Shown here: in pieces, positions 1 to 10,436 of the stretch
How positions within the stretch are numbered: position 1 is the first letter of the stretch
Layout of the letters: each line of letters begins with the position of its first letter
Source: Polytrichum commune
Taxonomy: Eukaryota; Streptophyta; Polytrichopsida; Polytrichales; Polytrichaceae
Direction: 5' to 3'
Length of the DNA stretch: 60,000 bases
Assembly: GCA_950295325.1 (NCBI GenBank)
Contig: OX485808.1
Location: 18,808,527-18,868,526, forward strand
Position numbers and translations under genes: made by a program
Notes under the pieces: generated by a model
What the model saw: only the letters and a program-made list of their open reading frames with translations
Databases searched by the model: none
What the model was told of the DNA's origin: nothing

Positions 1-1359
1 TAAACCAATCTCCGCATGTGCATCATGCATGGGTTCATCGATTTGGTTAGGAGTAGAGGTATCACCAGGCCCTTGCAGGCCTTCAACATCTAGCATGGTC
101 GTGTCTAGTTGACACCCATGTTGGTCAAGGGAGGACTGCGCTGCAACGGGGTTTGGGTCGCCCAACCCAAACTGTCCTGCATCTGGAGAGGGCCCTTCGG
201 ACACTACAGTGGATGGTGGGTTTGGGTCGGTCGACCCAAACATCCTGGGGTCGTCCGATTGGTGGGGTGGCGCCATGACTATGGGGGGCCGAAGTGGTGG
301 AGGGCCCAAAGGGGAGGAGGCTCCAGAGACGCGCCAGATGTTGGGGTCATCCACTTGCTGGACCGGCGCGTACGGAACTCGGTGGGGCCGCATCAAGTGC
401 TGGAAGCTGAAAGACGATTGCGGCACAGGCTGCTGAGGGATGCTCTGTGGAGGGAAGCCGGGGGGCAAGTGCGGGAAGGAGCTGGAGGGAGCCACCACCA
501 AACCTTGTGCCCACATTCCTTGTATCACTTGTGATATCAAGTCGGCGTGGGACGGAGGTTGGGCCATCGCCCTTTGACGCTCCTGCTCCAACAGGAGAGC
601 CCTCAGCTCTGCGACTTCGTTCCGCATTAAGGGTTCTTCCGCGGCAGCCTTCTGCAGGCGGACTCGCTGCTCCTCGTCCCTCCTCATCTTCTTGTTCGCC
701 TCCTCCACAGTCAGGACCTCGGGCTTCACCCTAACCATGCCAGCGAACGCTGTCGGGGACGGGGGATCTGATCTTAGCCGTTTGGCGAGCTCAATGTCAT
801 CGTCGTCCTCGCTGCTTATGGCAATGGTCTCCTCCACGGAGTAGTCGCCATACAGCTTCTTCCCCTTTAACTTCCTCCTCTCCCTAAACGTCGCGGTGGC
901 GTCCCTGGAGTACATGTCCCGTGCATCGTCCACAGTCAGGACGGGCACGAGCTTACTCTGTGGGGTTGCCGCCCGCATCGCCTTCTTCCGTTGAGGGGCT
1001 TCGGATTGTTGCGTGAAGCCCGTTGCCCCTTCCTCGACGTCGCCTTCCTTCTCCGCCTCCTCGTGTTCCTCTTCTTCCTCCTCCTCCTCCTCAACCTCGC
1101 CACCTTCTGTGCGGGACGGATTGCCCGGATGCAACCCGACCAGAGGTTCAGGAACTTGGGTCGTGGCCCTCATGGCCATTTCCTCCGGGTTGATGCGCCT
1201 CACCCTATCAAGAGGGTTTTCGCCACCCTGAACAACCTCGTCGACGTAGCTACCCGGGATCCAATCGAGGATGCCCATCTTCTTCGCCAGCGATTTCTGC
1301 ACCCTATAAAATGGCAGATCGCCATCCTCTATGTAGGAGTATATATTCAGCCCCGACAT
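1..1359 (-). pseudogene. Copy A, exon 3 (low-complexity acidic/proline-rich region), cut by the window edge
   Basis: Reading right to left, the exon opens at an acceptor consensus directly before ATG TCG GGG (MSGLNIYSYIEDGDLPFYR). It stays open to base 1 as far as I can follow it. It aligns along its length with exon 3 of copy B (10437-11909). It starts with a short folded-looking part with GILDWIPGSYV, followed by a glutamate-rich run, a charged coiled-coil-like stretch rich in E, R, K and Q, and a proline/serine/glutamine-rich tail. The tail contains two in-frame palindromes, at 221-240 and 152-171. No known domain is recognised. It is called a pseudogene because the upstream exons 1 and 2 of this copy are broken; this exon itself looks intact. 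The remaining exons, including the HAD exon, would lie outside the window. Confidence 0.6.
221..240. repeat. 20-bp palindrome inside coding exon, copy A
   Basis: Perfect arms TTTGGGTCG and CGACCCAAA around the centre GT. On the coding (minus) strand it reads FGSTDPN in the exon 3 frame. A second, imperfect copy at 152-171 reads FGLGDPN in the same frame. Confidence 0.9.
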
Positions 1360-1434
1360 CTACACAATCCAAGTTATAGGGAAATTAGAATTTGTCGAGG
1401 CAGTCACATAAACAAGACTAAGTGAAATGTGTAG

Positions 1435-1525
1435 TTTGGGCCGGTCGACCCAAACCTGCAAAGAGCCTAGTTTGGGTCGATCGACCCAAACTGCAAAGAG
1501 CCTAGTTTGGGTCGATCGACCCAAA
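1435..1525. repeat. Three 20-bp palindromes in intron 2 of copy A
   Basis: Copies at 1435-1454 (one arm mutated, GGGCCG), 1471-1490 and 1506-1525 (both centre AT, perfect). They are separated by near-identical spacers containing GCAAAGAGCCTAG, so the spacer and palindrome were duplicated together. They lie about 30 bp downstream of the exon 2 donor in gene orientation. Confidence 0.9.
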
Positions 1526-1554
1526 CTGCTTACGAGCTATAGAAAGTCACTTAC

Positions 1555-2887
1555 CATAGCAGCATAGACAGGTTTTGAGCCTCCGAAGACGTTGAAGATG
1601 CAGTCCCCTCTCCTCGTCAGCGTCCTCATCATTCTCATGTAAAATTCCATCCGCAGCTCATCTGCAGGATAGTTCGCGTATTTAGCCTCGTCGTAGAGGC
1701 ACTTGTTCGCACCAAACCCTTCTGGAACTTGGAAGAGTTTGTCCATCCGGGATATAGGGTGGTTTGGCACCTTCAGCAACTCCGCTTTGTACACGAAGTA
1801 CAAACACAAGACGTTGACAAACTTGGTCTTCTTGTCCTTCAACGTCGTGTAAGCCCCCTCCGCTGGTGCGGCGATGTAGTGAGACTTGGACATTGCATAC
1901 TCCGGCTGCAGTTTCCGGACAAGCTCGTACACCTGCTCCGCCCTTCTATCCTCGACTATCCAAAGCCATATATCTACCTCCCTGAACTTAGGGCTTGCAT
2001 AATCGACGAACTTAGTTAAGAAGGGGTCGTAGAAGAGGGTGCTCATCGTGCCCTCAAATGAGCTTCCAGGAATATTTCTAAAATCAATCATCCCAAAAGG
2101 AAAGCGGTCCCTTGCTTTCGTCCTTATCGCCATTCTGGCGTCTTGACCTGGCCAGCCCTGAATTTTCAAAGGTTCGAAGGTGACAAGGTTGAAGTAAGCG
2201 TCCCCTTCAAACTGGACAATCTTCTTCTCCTTGATGAAGTTCGAAAACGCACGCGCTGTGTGATCCGGAAGCGCCCGGTTCTTCCCACCCTTCACCATCT
2301 TGGCCCGCAAGAAGTCGTCCCCCGCTTCCCTTATTAGAGCCGCTATGGAGGCACTGGTGAACTTATATTCATCTTTGAATGCTCTCCAGTTAGCCCCATG
2401 AACCTCGCCGTCCACGACAATATTTCTCTCTGGCACCAATTTATGCAGCTCCTACACGATAGTCGTCTTCTTTTTTCCTGTTCTCCGTCCATTCCTTCAT
2501 GGTGTAGCATGAAGGAACGAAGGATTTGGGCTTTACGAAGACAATCTTCGGGTGCACCCAGCACCTCTTGGCCGTGGGTGCCACGTGCAGGATGTGCGAT
2601 GCCGCCTTCTCCACCTCCGTCTCTGACAGCCCTTGAAGAGTTCTAAAGAACTCTCTCACGAGAGGCTTCATCTGCTTGAAGCGCGAGGCCAGGCTGAAGA
2701 AAGCGCCAGTGTCAGGGTCGATCAAATCCCCCGTCTCGTGCTTTTCAAACACGGTTTTCCACTTCCTCCAAACTGAGTCCGATGCTATAATCAAGTAAAT
2801 CTCCCCCTTCAAGTCGTTGTATTTCTTCTGCTTGTGGCTCGAATTATCAATGGAGGAGAATTTGTTGATCATTTGGTATTTGAAATC
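1555..2887 (-). pseudogene. Copy A, exon 2 (unknown domain), frameshifted
   Basis: The translation matches exon 2 of copy B: KYQMINKFSSIDNSSHKQKKY, then ETGDLIDPDTGAFF, SETEVEKAASHILHV, RCWVHPKIVFVKPK, FVNVLCLYFVYKAELLKVP and FNVFGGSKPVYAAM before a GTAAGT donor. The length is 1,333 bp against 1,332 bp inferred for copy B. The extra base lies in an A-run near 2470 and shifts the frame. Just after it is a TAG where copy B has CAA. The 3' splice acceptor is also damaged: copy B reads ACAG|GACTTC and copy A reads GCAT|GATTTC. No known family is recognised; the region looks like a folded helical domain. Confidence 0.65.
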
Positions 2888-2979
2888 ATGCACGTGAACA
2901 AAACAGAACATTTGAATGCGTGTTAGTTAAGTACATGTGATTTCCAAACCATATCATGACCAACATCTACAACAAAAGT

Positions 2980-3097
2980 TAGGGTCGGTCGATCCAAACT
3001 GAAAAAAAACACAAGACTGCAACAGTTGTTTGGGTCGATCGACCCAAACTAAAAAAAACACAAGACTGCACCAGGAGTTTGGGTCGGTCGACCCAAA
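2980..3097. repeat. Palindrome cluster in intron 1 of copy A
   Basis: Perfect copies at 3029-3048 (centre AT) and 3078-3097 (centre GT), and a degraded one at 2980-2999. The first perfect copy in gene orientation begins about 10 bp inside the exon 1 donor. The spacers repeat the string AAAAAAACACAAGACTGCA. Confidence 0.88.
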
Positions 3098-3107
3098 CAA
3101 TACTTAC

Positions 3108-4433
3108 CTCCCACTTGGGATTCTTCTCCTTCGCATTCTCCCTCTCCTTGGGAGGCCTACCATAGAACTCCCACACCTCCCGCGAGGCCATGATATTCCT
3201 TATCCAGGAAGCTTGGTAGGCCCTCTTCTTGTTTCCCATATTGAAGTACCGGGAGATGTCGCTGAGCTTGGTCTCGTCGTCAGACCACACCACCAGTGCC
3301 TTCCAAACCTTCAGCTTTTCCTTCTGATTGTTGGGATCGTCCCACTCATTCATGAGTTGGATTTTCTTGGATGCCTCCACGCTGTGTTGGCCGTCTATCA
3401 GCCAAAAATCGCCCTTCTGAATTGTTGGCCACATTTCAGGTGTAGGCATTTTCTTGAGACCCTGTGGCATCACTACAATCGTTTGCCTGTCGTCTTTAAA
3501 CTGCTCGCAAACGATCTGCGCGATTATCCAGTCAACGTAGGCGTCCTCCTTTGCCCGGACACACTTCTCCGGTGGCGCTAGATGGCACTGGCTGATGTTC
3601 ACGTCGAACTTGAAATCCCTGCCCATGAAAAAACAGTGGGAGCATTTCGTCGTGAAATTGTTCACGATTTTCTGCAGGTCCCCTGCATCCACCTCTTTGC
3701 CGGGCTTCGGCATGCGCAACTCCGGTGAGACTGGCTCGTCAGTCATCACAGATGACTCTCTCGCCCTCTTGGATGGAGTTGTTTGACGGCTCCCAGAAGG
3801 TGTAGGGGTCTCACTATTCGTAGGTGTTTGGGAGGGAGTGGTCCTACGTGAGTCAGCCGGTACTAGTAGCGGCATCCTCACCGATTGAGGTCTTGACGAC
3901 CCTGCTCCTTCCTTTGTAGGAGCTTTCCGCCTCACAGGTTGCTGTGATTTGGTTTTGCTTTGCAGGCCCCTGTTCAGCACGGTTATTGCATGTTTTAGTT
4001 TTGTGAACCGGCTTGAGACCTTGGTATTCGATGTACTCCCATCGATAAATATTGTCTCCGGCTTGATAACTTCCGGTTCGACACAGGACTCTCTTGCATA
4101 GAGTGCGTCGAAAGGCTCGGAGAACTGGTGCATGAACATATGCGCGTTCTGCACAGCCGAGTTCTCGAGGATGACGTTGGTATAGTCTCCAAGAGACTGT
4201 ACCGATGCGACCTCCCATCCCGTAAGAGTCGCCCAGGTGTGTTTCTCCACGGTTCCCACCTTGACAACAAAAATCATTTTGTATGTTGAGGCTTTGACTA
4301 CTTGAATAGACCAAGCGAGGACAAACCCGTCCTTAGGGGAATAGGAGTCATCCTACGGGGTTTCGTGCTCCTGCCACAACATGTCCGGCGCAGGCATGAA
4401 CCACCTTTCGCCGGGTCTTTTCTTTGGAGCCAT
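3108..4433 (-). pseudogene. Copy A, exon 1: ParB/DGQHR-like domain protein, early stop
   Basis: Starts MAPKKRPGERWFMPAP at 4433 and ends at a GTAAGT donor after NPKWE (442 codons, phase 0). Codon 27 is TAG at 4355-4353 where copy B has CAG, so the copy is probably dead unless translation starts downstream. The N-terminal part has a folded segment (THLGDSYG/WATLTGWEVASVQ region), then a Thr/Ser/Pro linker (TPTNSETPTPSGSRQTTPSKRARE). The C-terminal domain has VVMPQGLKKMP, FWLIDGQHSVEASKKI at about residue 344 and SDISRYFNMGNKKRA. The DGQHS motif followed by a later F-N-x-x-N-type motif resembles the ParB/DGQHR superfamily; this is family resemblance by eye, not a search. The alternative is an unrelated plant-specific domain. 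Confidence 0.6.
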
Positions 4434-4460
4434 CTGTAAGAAAATAATGCGCAAAGTTAG

Positions 4461-4882
4461 TTTCGGTCGTTCGACCCAAACATCTACGACATGAATAGGT
4501 TTAGGTGGATTGTGTATTTATATATTTCAGCATCATTTGTAATGATAATAAGAATGTTGTGATTATTGGGTGGATTTGCATTTTATATTGTTTGTGACAT
4601 GCAGGATTCCTTGATATTTTTCCTTGATACATTCCTTGATTATTATTTTGGGTTGATGTGAATTTTATATTGATGCAAAAATCATGGATTTCTTTATGAG
4701 TTTATAATTAGAAGACTTAGTTTGGGTCGTTCGACCCAAACATGATGATTTGTGTTATATTTGGGTCGTTCGGCCCAAACATGATGCTTTGTTTTGTGTT
4801 TGGGTCGAGCGACCCAAACAAGGGGCTGTGTTTGGGTCGGTCGACCCAAACAAGAGGCTGTGTTTGGGTCGTCTCCCCAAAC
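4461..4882. repeat. Palindrome cluster upstream of copy A
   Basis: Copies at 4461-4480 (centre TT, one arm mutated), 4721-4740 (TT), 4760-4779 (TT, one mismatch), 4799-4818 (AG), 4831-4850 (GT) and a degraded one near 4863-4882. The ATG of copy A sits directly after a 3' splice consensus (CTTACAG|ATG), so some of these may lie in a leader intron. Confidence 0.85.
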
Positions 4883-4917
4883 AGTATTATTTTAATGTAT
4901 TTTTTAAACTTGGCATC

Positions 4918-4951
4918 TAGCATATACAATGCTTATGCATTGTGTATGCTA
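4918..4951. promoter_or_regulatory. Inverted repeat conserved upstream of copies A and B
   Basis: Arms TAGCATATACAATGC and GCATTGTGTATGCTA around TTAT. The same element, as a 30-bp near-perfect hairpin, occurs at 29611-29640, about 610 bp upstream of the copy B start. Here it is about 490 bp upstream of the copy A start. Conservation while the surrounding DNA has diverged suggests a promoter or processing element, but no function is shown. Confidence 0.45.
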
Positions 4952-5099
4952 CAAAACCGTGAATATACAAACACATATTGGTTAAAATAAAACACAATAC
5001 CTTTCAAAGATGTTGTGCAGACAATTTGGAGTAGAGCAGGTTGTTCTTCCAATAATTCTCAATATCAAACAAACTGTGAGAAAGTTCAATGAGAAACTT

Positions 5100-5360
5100 T
5101 CAAACAAGTATCAACTCTCTCAAATAGCTCTTGGATCTCTCAACCAACTCCTGAATCTCACACAGAACTACTGAATCTCTCAAAAGACTTCGAAATGTCT
5201 AAACCAACTCCTGAATCTCACACACAACTACTAAACCTCTCAAAAGACTTCGAAATGTCTAAACCCACTCCTGAATCCCTCACAAAACTACTGAACCTCT
5301 CAAACGACTTCGAAAACTCTCAAACAACTCTTGATACTCTTAAAGAACTCTTGAATTTCA
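5100..5360. repeat. 60-bp tandem repeat
   Basis: The string CTCAAAAGACTTCGAAATGT recurs at 5178 and 5238, with a variant at 5298, giving a period of exactly 60 bp. Older, more diverged units lie to the left. Because 60 is divisible by three, an open frame of about 100 codons results (5195-5506), but its repetitive Thr/Ser/Leu content does not look like a gene. Confidence 0.7.
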
Positions 5361-5506
5361 CAACCACTCCTAAAACTTCCAGTACAAACACCTGGACCTC
5401 CCAAACCGAAGCTTTATCTACTACACAATGTTCTACTAACTTCCTTCAGCACTTTCCAATACTCTTCAACACTCTTTTGCTAACTTCCTTCACTCTCACG
5501 CTCTAA

Positions 5507-6486
5507 AACCTTCCTCCGTATGTTTCTGTTTCTTTCAAAACTCTTCCTAGCTTCTAAGATTGCACAAGGGCTATTCTATTGAAGAGCAAAAGAAAGGAGG
5601 GAAAAGAAGATGCAGAAGAAAGCAATGAACGCGGGAGAATGAAGGGTTAACCTACACCAAGCCTGATTCGCCGCGGCGCTTTGCGAAAGCGGCGCTTCCA
5701 AGCGAGGCGCGGAGAGAGAGAGAGAGAAAGAAATGAGAAATGCGACGGTTGGGGTTTTGTTTACCTCGGGCATTGCCCCCCAACCGCATGAATAGGGTGC
5801 CCACAGGATTAGGGCACCCACGGAAACAGGGTTACAGGGAACCCTAAAACCTAAATCATAACGCTTGACTCTAAACCCTTAGCGGGCCTACCTCTTTAAG
5901 AGTACATAGGCTATTTGCCTCATAGCATAGGTTGCATTCTACAATATCAACTTTTTGTAAGTTGAAAACCTTTTGAGTTTGTAAGTTCCTCGCCAATTGC
6001 CTCAAAACTAATTTTTAGTAGGTTAAAATCCTTCATATCTTTTAATGTTGTAGGTTTTAAAATCAAAATTTGAGTACTAAGTGGGATCCTTGGCAGGAAT
6101 TGAACCTGGCTAAGCCTTTCACCACGTTTGAAGGCCAAGGATTAACCAAGTCTTTTTTAAAGAGTTGATTATAAGTTATGAAAGGTTGCTAAAATTCAAA
6201 TGAGTTTAAGGGTGAAAGTTCTCACCATGTTCTCATTCAACCTCTACTCTTCCTGCAAGATATAGCCTAAAGATATGTACTTAGGCCAACTAATTTCCCA
6301 ATTTGAAGAAGGATGAATGGCTAAAATCCTTTGTTTTAAAAAAAATTTAGGCAAAATTTCCTAAATGTTTTTATCACATAGGTTGATATCCTATGTTTTT
6401 AAATTGTCCATAGGCTCTTTGTCCTACACTTTCAAAATTTTATAGGCTAAGTCACTAATTTTGTAGGCTGTATTTGTTTTAATCGG
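5507..6486. other. Intergenic stretch, no gene seen
   Basis: Contains a GC-rich segment with paired GGCGC/GCGCC words near 5665-5720 that resembles one upstream of copy B (near 30402-30430). AT-rich DNA follows. No convincing coding sequence. Confidence 0.5.
6082..6153 (-). other. Possible degenerate tRNA-like sequence (SINE or tRNA relic)
   Basis: On the minus strand the stretch contains GGTTCAATTCC, a good match to the T-loop/B-box of tRNA genes, near the 3' end. A possible stem-loop (CCTTCA..TGAAAGG) lies about 20 bases earlier. I cannot build a full cloverleaf with a proper anticodon loop or A box, so this is not called as a tRNA gene. Confidence 0.2.
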
Positions 6487-6734
6487 TATATTCGTTAATT
6501 TGGGATTTTTTCGGCATTTTGAGAAAGTTACAAATATAAGAACATGGATAAAATCGCACGTACATTGGAGAATGTTGTAAGATGCAAATACTTTGAAGCG
6601 GGTGTTCATATCAAGAACGCAATTAAGATCTCATATGAAGATGGTTTAGGTAGGACGACCCAAACATTACACTATGTTGTTGTGGTCCATATATTAATTT
6701 GAGAGAAGAGAAAATCTCAAATTAGCGAATTTTA
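6487..6734. mobile_element. MITE-like element with terminal inverted repeats
   Basis: Left end TATATTCGTTAATTTGGGATT. The right end, when complemented, reads TAAAATTCGCTAATTTGAGA. The inside encodes nothing. A related left end with the same internal sequence begins at about 7432, and a related right end is at about 38435-38490, so this is a dispersed family. Target duplications are not clear. Confidence 0.45.
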
Positions 6735-7239
6735 GGGTTTAGGTTCTTTTGGACCCTGCTCTAAACCCTTATTAGTTTTTTCAAAAGAACTATGGAGTAC
6801 CCTAAGGTGCTACATAAAATGTGTTATTCTACAAAACTAACCATTTATATAGCCAGCGCATTCTTACAACAAAACTTTATGCTAAACTAATACTTATCCC
6901 CTACTTACATGACACCATACCCTAAATTTTCCAAAATCATTGAAGGCATTGGTTTCTCTTTTGTTTGAGCATGTTAGAAAATTTAAACCATATAATTGCA
7001 TTATATTTAACGATGTAACCATTCACATTTAGTCCTTACCAATGATGCCAACAATTCACACGATATTGAATGAAAAAAAAAAAGATTACCCACACCCCCC
7101 AACATGTGGAACAATTTAGAATAATTGAGTGTGGAGCCCAATAAATGAATACCTTCCCCAACTGCATTTTGCAAGGGTTTTGAAATGCACGATCCTTATT
7201 TGAAAATGCGAACATGCTCAAGTTTTAAGTACATCCCTT

Positions 7240-7560
7240 AGATCGTGACTTTCACGAATCACATAGTCGCCAATAAATCATGGTTCATGATATATTTAAT
7301 ATATAGATTGTGATATAAGAGTAAATGGGATAAGCACAACATCAAATGAAGCCATTCAAGCAATCATGTTGTTATTCCCTGTTCCTTCCATGTTTATTAG
7401 ATGATGGCGCAAGATAAAATAGATGTTAACACTATATTCGTTAAATTGAGACTTTTTGGGCATTTTGAGACATTCATAGAAATAAGAACAAGGATAAATG
7501 GAACACATATTGGTGAAAGTTGTAAGATGCGAACACTTTGAAGCGGGTGTTTAGACCAAG
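7240..7560. repeat. Dispersed repeat shared with 38800-38960
   Basis: Words such as ATCACATAGTCGCCAATAAA, TTCATGATATATTTAATATA and AAGCACAACATCA recur in order near 38806-38960 with about three-quarters identity by eye. The right part (from 7432) carries the MITE-type left end seen at 6487. No coding potential. Confidence 0.45.
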
Positions 7561-7599
7561 AACCCCATTAATAACTCATATTTGTGATGGTTTAGGGTG

Positions 7600-7990
7600 G
7601 GCAATCGAAACCTTAGACCAAATTGAAGGGGACATCTTAAAACATTCATATTAATGCACACAAAATATGAGAGCTTGTATGAATATGGTTTAGGTAGGGC
7701 AATCCAAACCATAGATCTTATTGAAGGGAAAATCTTAAAACATTCATATTAATGCACACAAAATATGAGAGCTTGTATGAATATGATTTAGGTAGGGCAA
7801 TCCAAACCATAGATCTTATTGAAGGGAAAATCTTGAAACATTCATATTAATGCACACAAAATATGAGAGCTTGTAATGCATGGTTTAGGTAGGGCACTCC
7901 AAACCATAGATCTTATTGAAGGGGAAATCTTAAAACATTCATATTAATGCACACAATAAGGCACTCCAAACCTTAGACCATATTGAAGGC
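7600..7990. repeat. 98-bp tandem repeat
   Basis: TTGAAGGG starts units at 7623, 7721, 7819 and 7916, with a shortened last unit at 7983. Each unit holds GGTTTAGGTAGGGCAATCC, itself reminiscent of a decayed palindrome arm. Non-coding. Confidence 0.8.
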
Positions 7991-8132
7991 AAAATCATGT
8001 GACACTTATATTATTGCAAAAAAAACAAAGTATGGCACGTAAAATGCATAGCATGCTAACACCACACATCCATTGGATAGTGCGACCCAAAATCATATTG
8101 CCTATGGTCCAAAACCCTACGCCTACTATGGC

Positions 8133-8450
8133 CTATCTAGCCTCGGAGACTGCCTCTATCTCTTTTGCCTTTTTTTCTTTTGCTTCTTTTGTTTTTGCTT
8201 CTTTTTCTTTTGCTGCGGCTTCTTTTGCTCGCATTGCTTCAACATTCCTGAAAATCTCCGCCCCGCGACTATAGCCATTTTTGGGTTGACCGCCCTCTAT
8301 AACACATTTTGGATTCCGTCGGCCGCCCGAATTATACGACGAAGAATTCGAATACGATGAAGTGGACTGTCTTGCATTTCTGGTCATGGAGTAGAAACGC
8401 TCCAACTCGACGGACACACTAGACCGCATAGGTTTACGGGTGGGAGCAAC
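8133..8450 (-). CDS. Probable last coding exon, lysine/glutamate/alanine-rich tail
   Basis: The acceptor TTGCAG|GTTGCTCCC opens the exon. It reads VAPTRKPMRSSVSVELERF, then a serine/asparagine-rich stretch, then an AKEKEAKTKEAKEKK-type charged helix, and ends EAR-TAG. It is joined in phase 0 to the exon at 8580-8933. No known domain. The parent gene is uncertain: it could be the 3' end of copy B, whose exons are also all phase 0, or a separate gene whose first exons are lost. Confidence 0.45.
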   Translation of the reverse strand, partial: VAPTRKPMRSSVSVELERFYSMTRNARQSTSSYSNSSSYNSGGRRNPKCVIEGGQPKNGYSRGAEIFRNVEAMRAKEAAAKEKEAKTKEAKEKKAKEIEAVSEAR

Positions 8451-8579
8451 CTGCAACGCGTGAATGCAAGAACACACGTGTTAGTTTAGGGAAGAAGACC
8501 CAAACGTGTCACACGTTCATTTTTTAAGTGCTGGATGATTGTAATGCGCGGATAACCATGTTTGGGGGGGGGGGTTCAC

Positions 8580-8933
8580 CTTGTCACCGGGGGCGTTCCC
8601 GTCGAAGTCGGCGAGGAGGGGCAATGCGTCCCGCAAAGGAATAGGAAGGGTTCCACTCTTCGTTGGCCGAGCGTCCATCCGCAGCCGCCGTTGAGGTGTA
8701 CTACTGCCGCCGGGCCGAGAGGGGGACGTCCGGACACATTTGCGATTTATGCCCTTGAGCGGCGACGGGGACGCAGATCGCCGGAAGATTTTCTTGGGTG
8801 GGGGGCTATCGACGACGCCGGCGTCAAGAGGCTCCTTGGAGTAGTCAATGGTCGACGCGGCGTCGTAGACGGTCTCGTAGAAGAAGCTCCCCAAGTCTGA
8901 CTCGCTGACGATGTCAATCGAGGGCTCCAAACG
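8580..8933 (-). CDS. Probable internal exon of unknown function
   Basis: A pyrimidine-rich tract and GCGCCAG acceptor precede CGT TTG GAG (RLEPSIDIVSESDLGSFF). The exon ends ..DFDGNAPGDK at a GACAAG|GTGAAC donor. It is 354 bp, phase 0 at both ends. The composition is serine/proline/arginine-rich (RRSASPSPLKG, RTSPSRPGGSS), suggesting a disordered, possibly nuclear, segment. No ATG start is visible in frame, so it needs an upstream exon. Confidence 0.45.
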
Positions 8934-9029
8934 CTGGCGCAAAAAAGGAAACGAAACAAAACCCAAGGGAGGAGGGTTTGATAGAGCGCGTGAAAATCAA
9001 GATACATATGAAGCATATACTACACAAAA

Positions 9030-9037
9030 TGAACGGG

Positions 9038-9068
<31 letters not shown>

Positions 9069-9100
9069 ATACATACATACATACATACACATACAAACAC
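9030..9100. repeat. Microsatellite (GC)n(AC)n(ATAC)n
   Basis: A run of GCGCGC, then CACACA, then ATAC units lies between the end of the HAD exon and the next exon on the minus strand. Likely highly variable in length. Confidence 0.9.
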
Positions 9101-9110
9101 ACGTAGTGTC

Positions 9111-9923
9111 TCAAATGAGCTTGTTAAATTTCGCGTGAGATAACAACTCTCTGTACAAATGGTCTCGTGGATCCAAGTATCTCTCGCCTATCGGATTGTT
9201 CCTAACAAAATTGTTTACGGGCAGTCCGCTTCCGCAGAGCGCCTGGAGGTATTTACCAAGGTCTAACAAAAATCGGTCCCGGACCTTCTCGACCGTCCAG
9301 GTAGGGCAAACTATGAGGTTGGCCGTCGGGTTCAACATGTTCTTTGCGGCGCTGTCGTCCACCATGAGCGTGTTCTCGCGGGTGGGACGGACGTCGTAGG
9401 GGACGCCTATCAAGGACGGCCGTTGGTCCCAAAAAATGGGCTTCAAGACCTTGAGGTATTGGGGGGAAGCGGGGTTGTTTGGTTTTTTGACGACTTTGCC
9501 GTCCGGTGTGTACAATATTCTACAGGCTTCCTGTGCTAGGACCATGCACGGGGGCTCGATGCCCTTGAAGATGAACTCCACGACGGCATTGGTGTTCTCG
9601 GCCGTCATGGAGCTCCAAACGACCACCCACCATCGTTGTTGGGCCAGCTGGAGGAAGGTCCGAAGCCACGGGCGGAGGTGAACTAGCTTGCTCTTTATGA
9701 ACGTGGGCGGGCCGTCGTAATTCGCGTCCTCGGGCTTGCAAAAGGGCACCGTGGGGGTCCTCGGGCAATGAACGCATTGGACGAGGACCCCGTTCAGGTC
9801 TAACACCAGGAATCGTTTCTTCGGCCGCGGGGGCGGGGCGGGTAAAATCGGGGGCGCCGCCGCGCTGCCCTCTCTGCTCCTTGGAGAAGAGCGTCGGGGA
9901 GCCGCTACGCTATGCTCCGAGCC
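9111..9923 (-). pseudogene. Copy B, exon 4: FCP1/NIF-like HAD phosphatase domain
   Basis: The acceptor CCGCAG|GGC starts a 270-codon exon ending at TGA. After a proline/arginine-rich lead (PAPPPRPKKRF) comes LVLDLNGVLV at about exon residue 40. Then come HLRPWLRTFLQLA, VVVWSSMTAENT, LMVDDSAAKNMLNP and LIVCPTWT. These match the order of HAD motifs in plant FCP1-homology proteins of the DLNG type: first catalytic Asp, Ser/Thr motif, and the late DD pair. The second motif I acid is Asn, as in that plant branch, so catalysis is uncertain. It joins exon 3 in phase 0 across the intron 9924-10436. The exon itself is intact; the gene is broken upstream by LTR insertions. It could alternatively be expressed as a separate gene. 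Confidence 0.65.
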
Positions 9924-10394
9924 CTGCGGATACGATCGAGAGAAAACGGTGGGCGACTTATGTCATGCTATGTCCAAACGAAGCATTAAAGAAACGAGTG
10001 TTCTCGGTGCAAACACAAAACCATTTGATTCATTTTGGAGGGGGTGCAACAAGGGACACAAGAGAGGCAAGAGCATACAACATACATTCAAACACAGGAT
10101 ACGAGTATATAGGAGTAAAAAATGGTGATTATATTGTATACAATGCTCTATGTACATCTTGATTGGGGGGAGCCGCGTTGAACGATGCGTTCAAACTAGC
10201 CTACTTCTACATCTAGCAAAAATTGAAAAGACGGGCCGCCGTGATGAAGACTTCGTCGCAAGCCGGGGGGTATGTGGACGAACGAATGGTCGGGGGGAAG
10301 TGGCGAAGGGCGCGAGTGCCGGGGGGGCGACGTGTGCGTGAGATTAGGGTAGGTAGGGGACACGACCAAGGCAAGAAGTCAAAGACCCAGGGAG

Positions 10395-10414
10395 TTTGGG
10401 TCGACCGACCCAAA
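10395..10414. repeat. 20-bp palindrome in intron 3 of copy B
   Basis: Perfect arms with centre AC, about 22 bp inside the exon 3 donor (GAG|GTAATG). Confidence 0.9.
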
Positions 10415-10436
10415 CTGAGTGGGGTCAGTGCATTAC

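Noticed and set aside
6082-6153. Functional tRNA gene
   Set aside because: Only the T-loop matches; no acceptor stem pairing, no proper A box and no clear anticodon.
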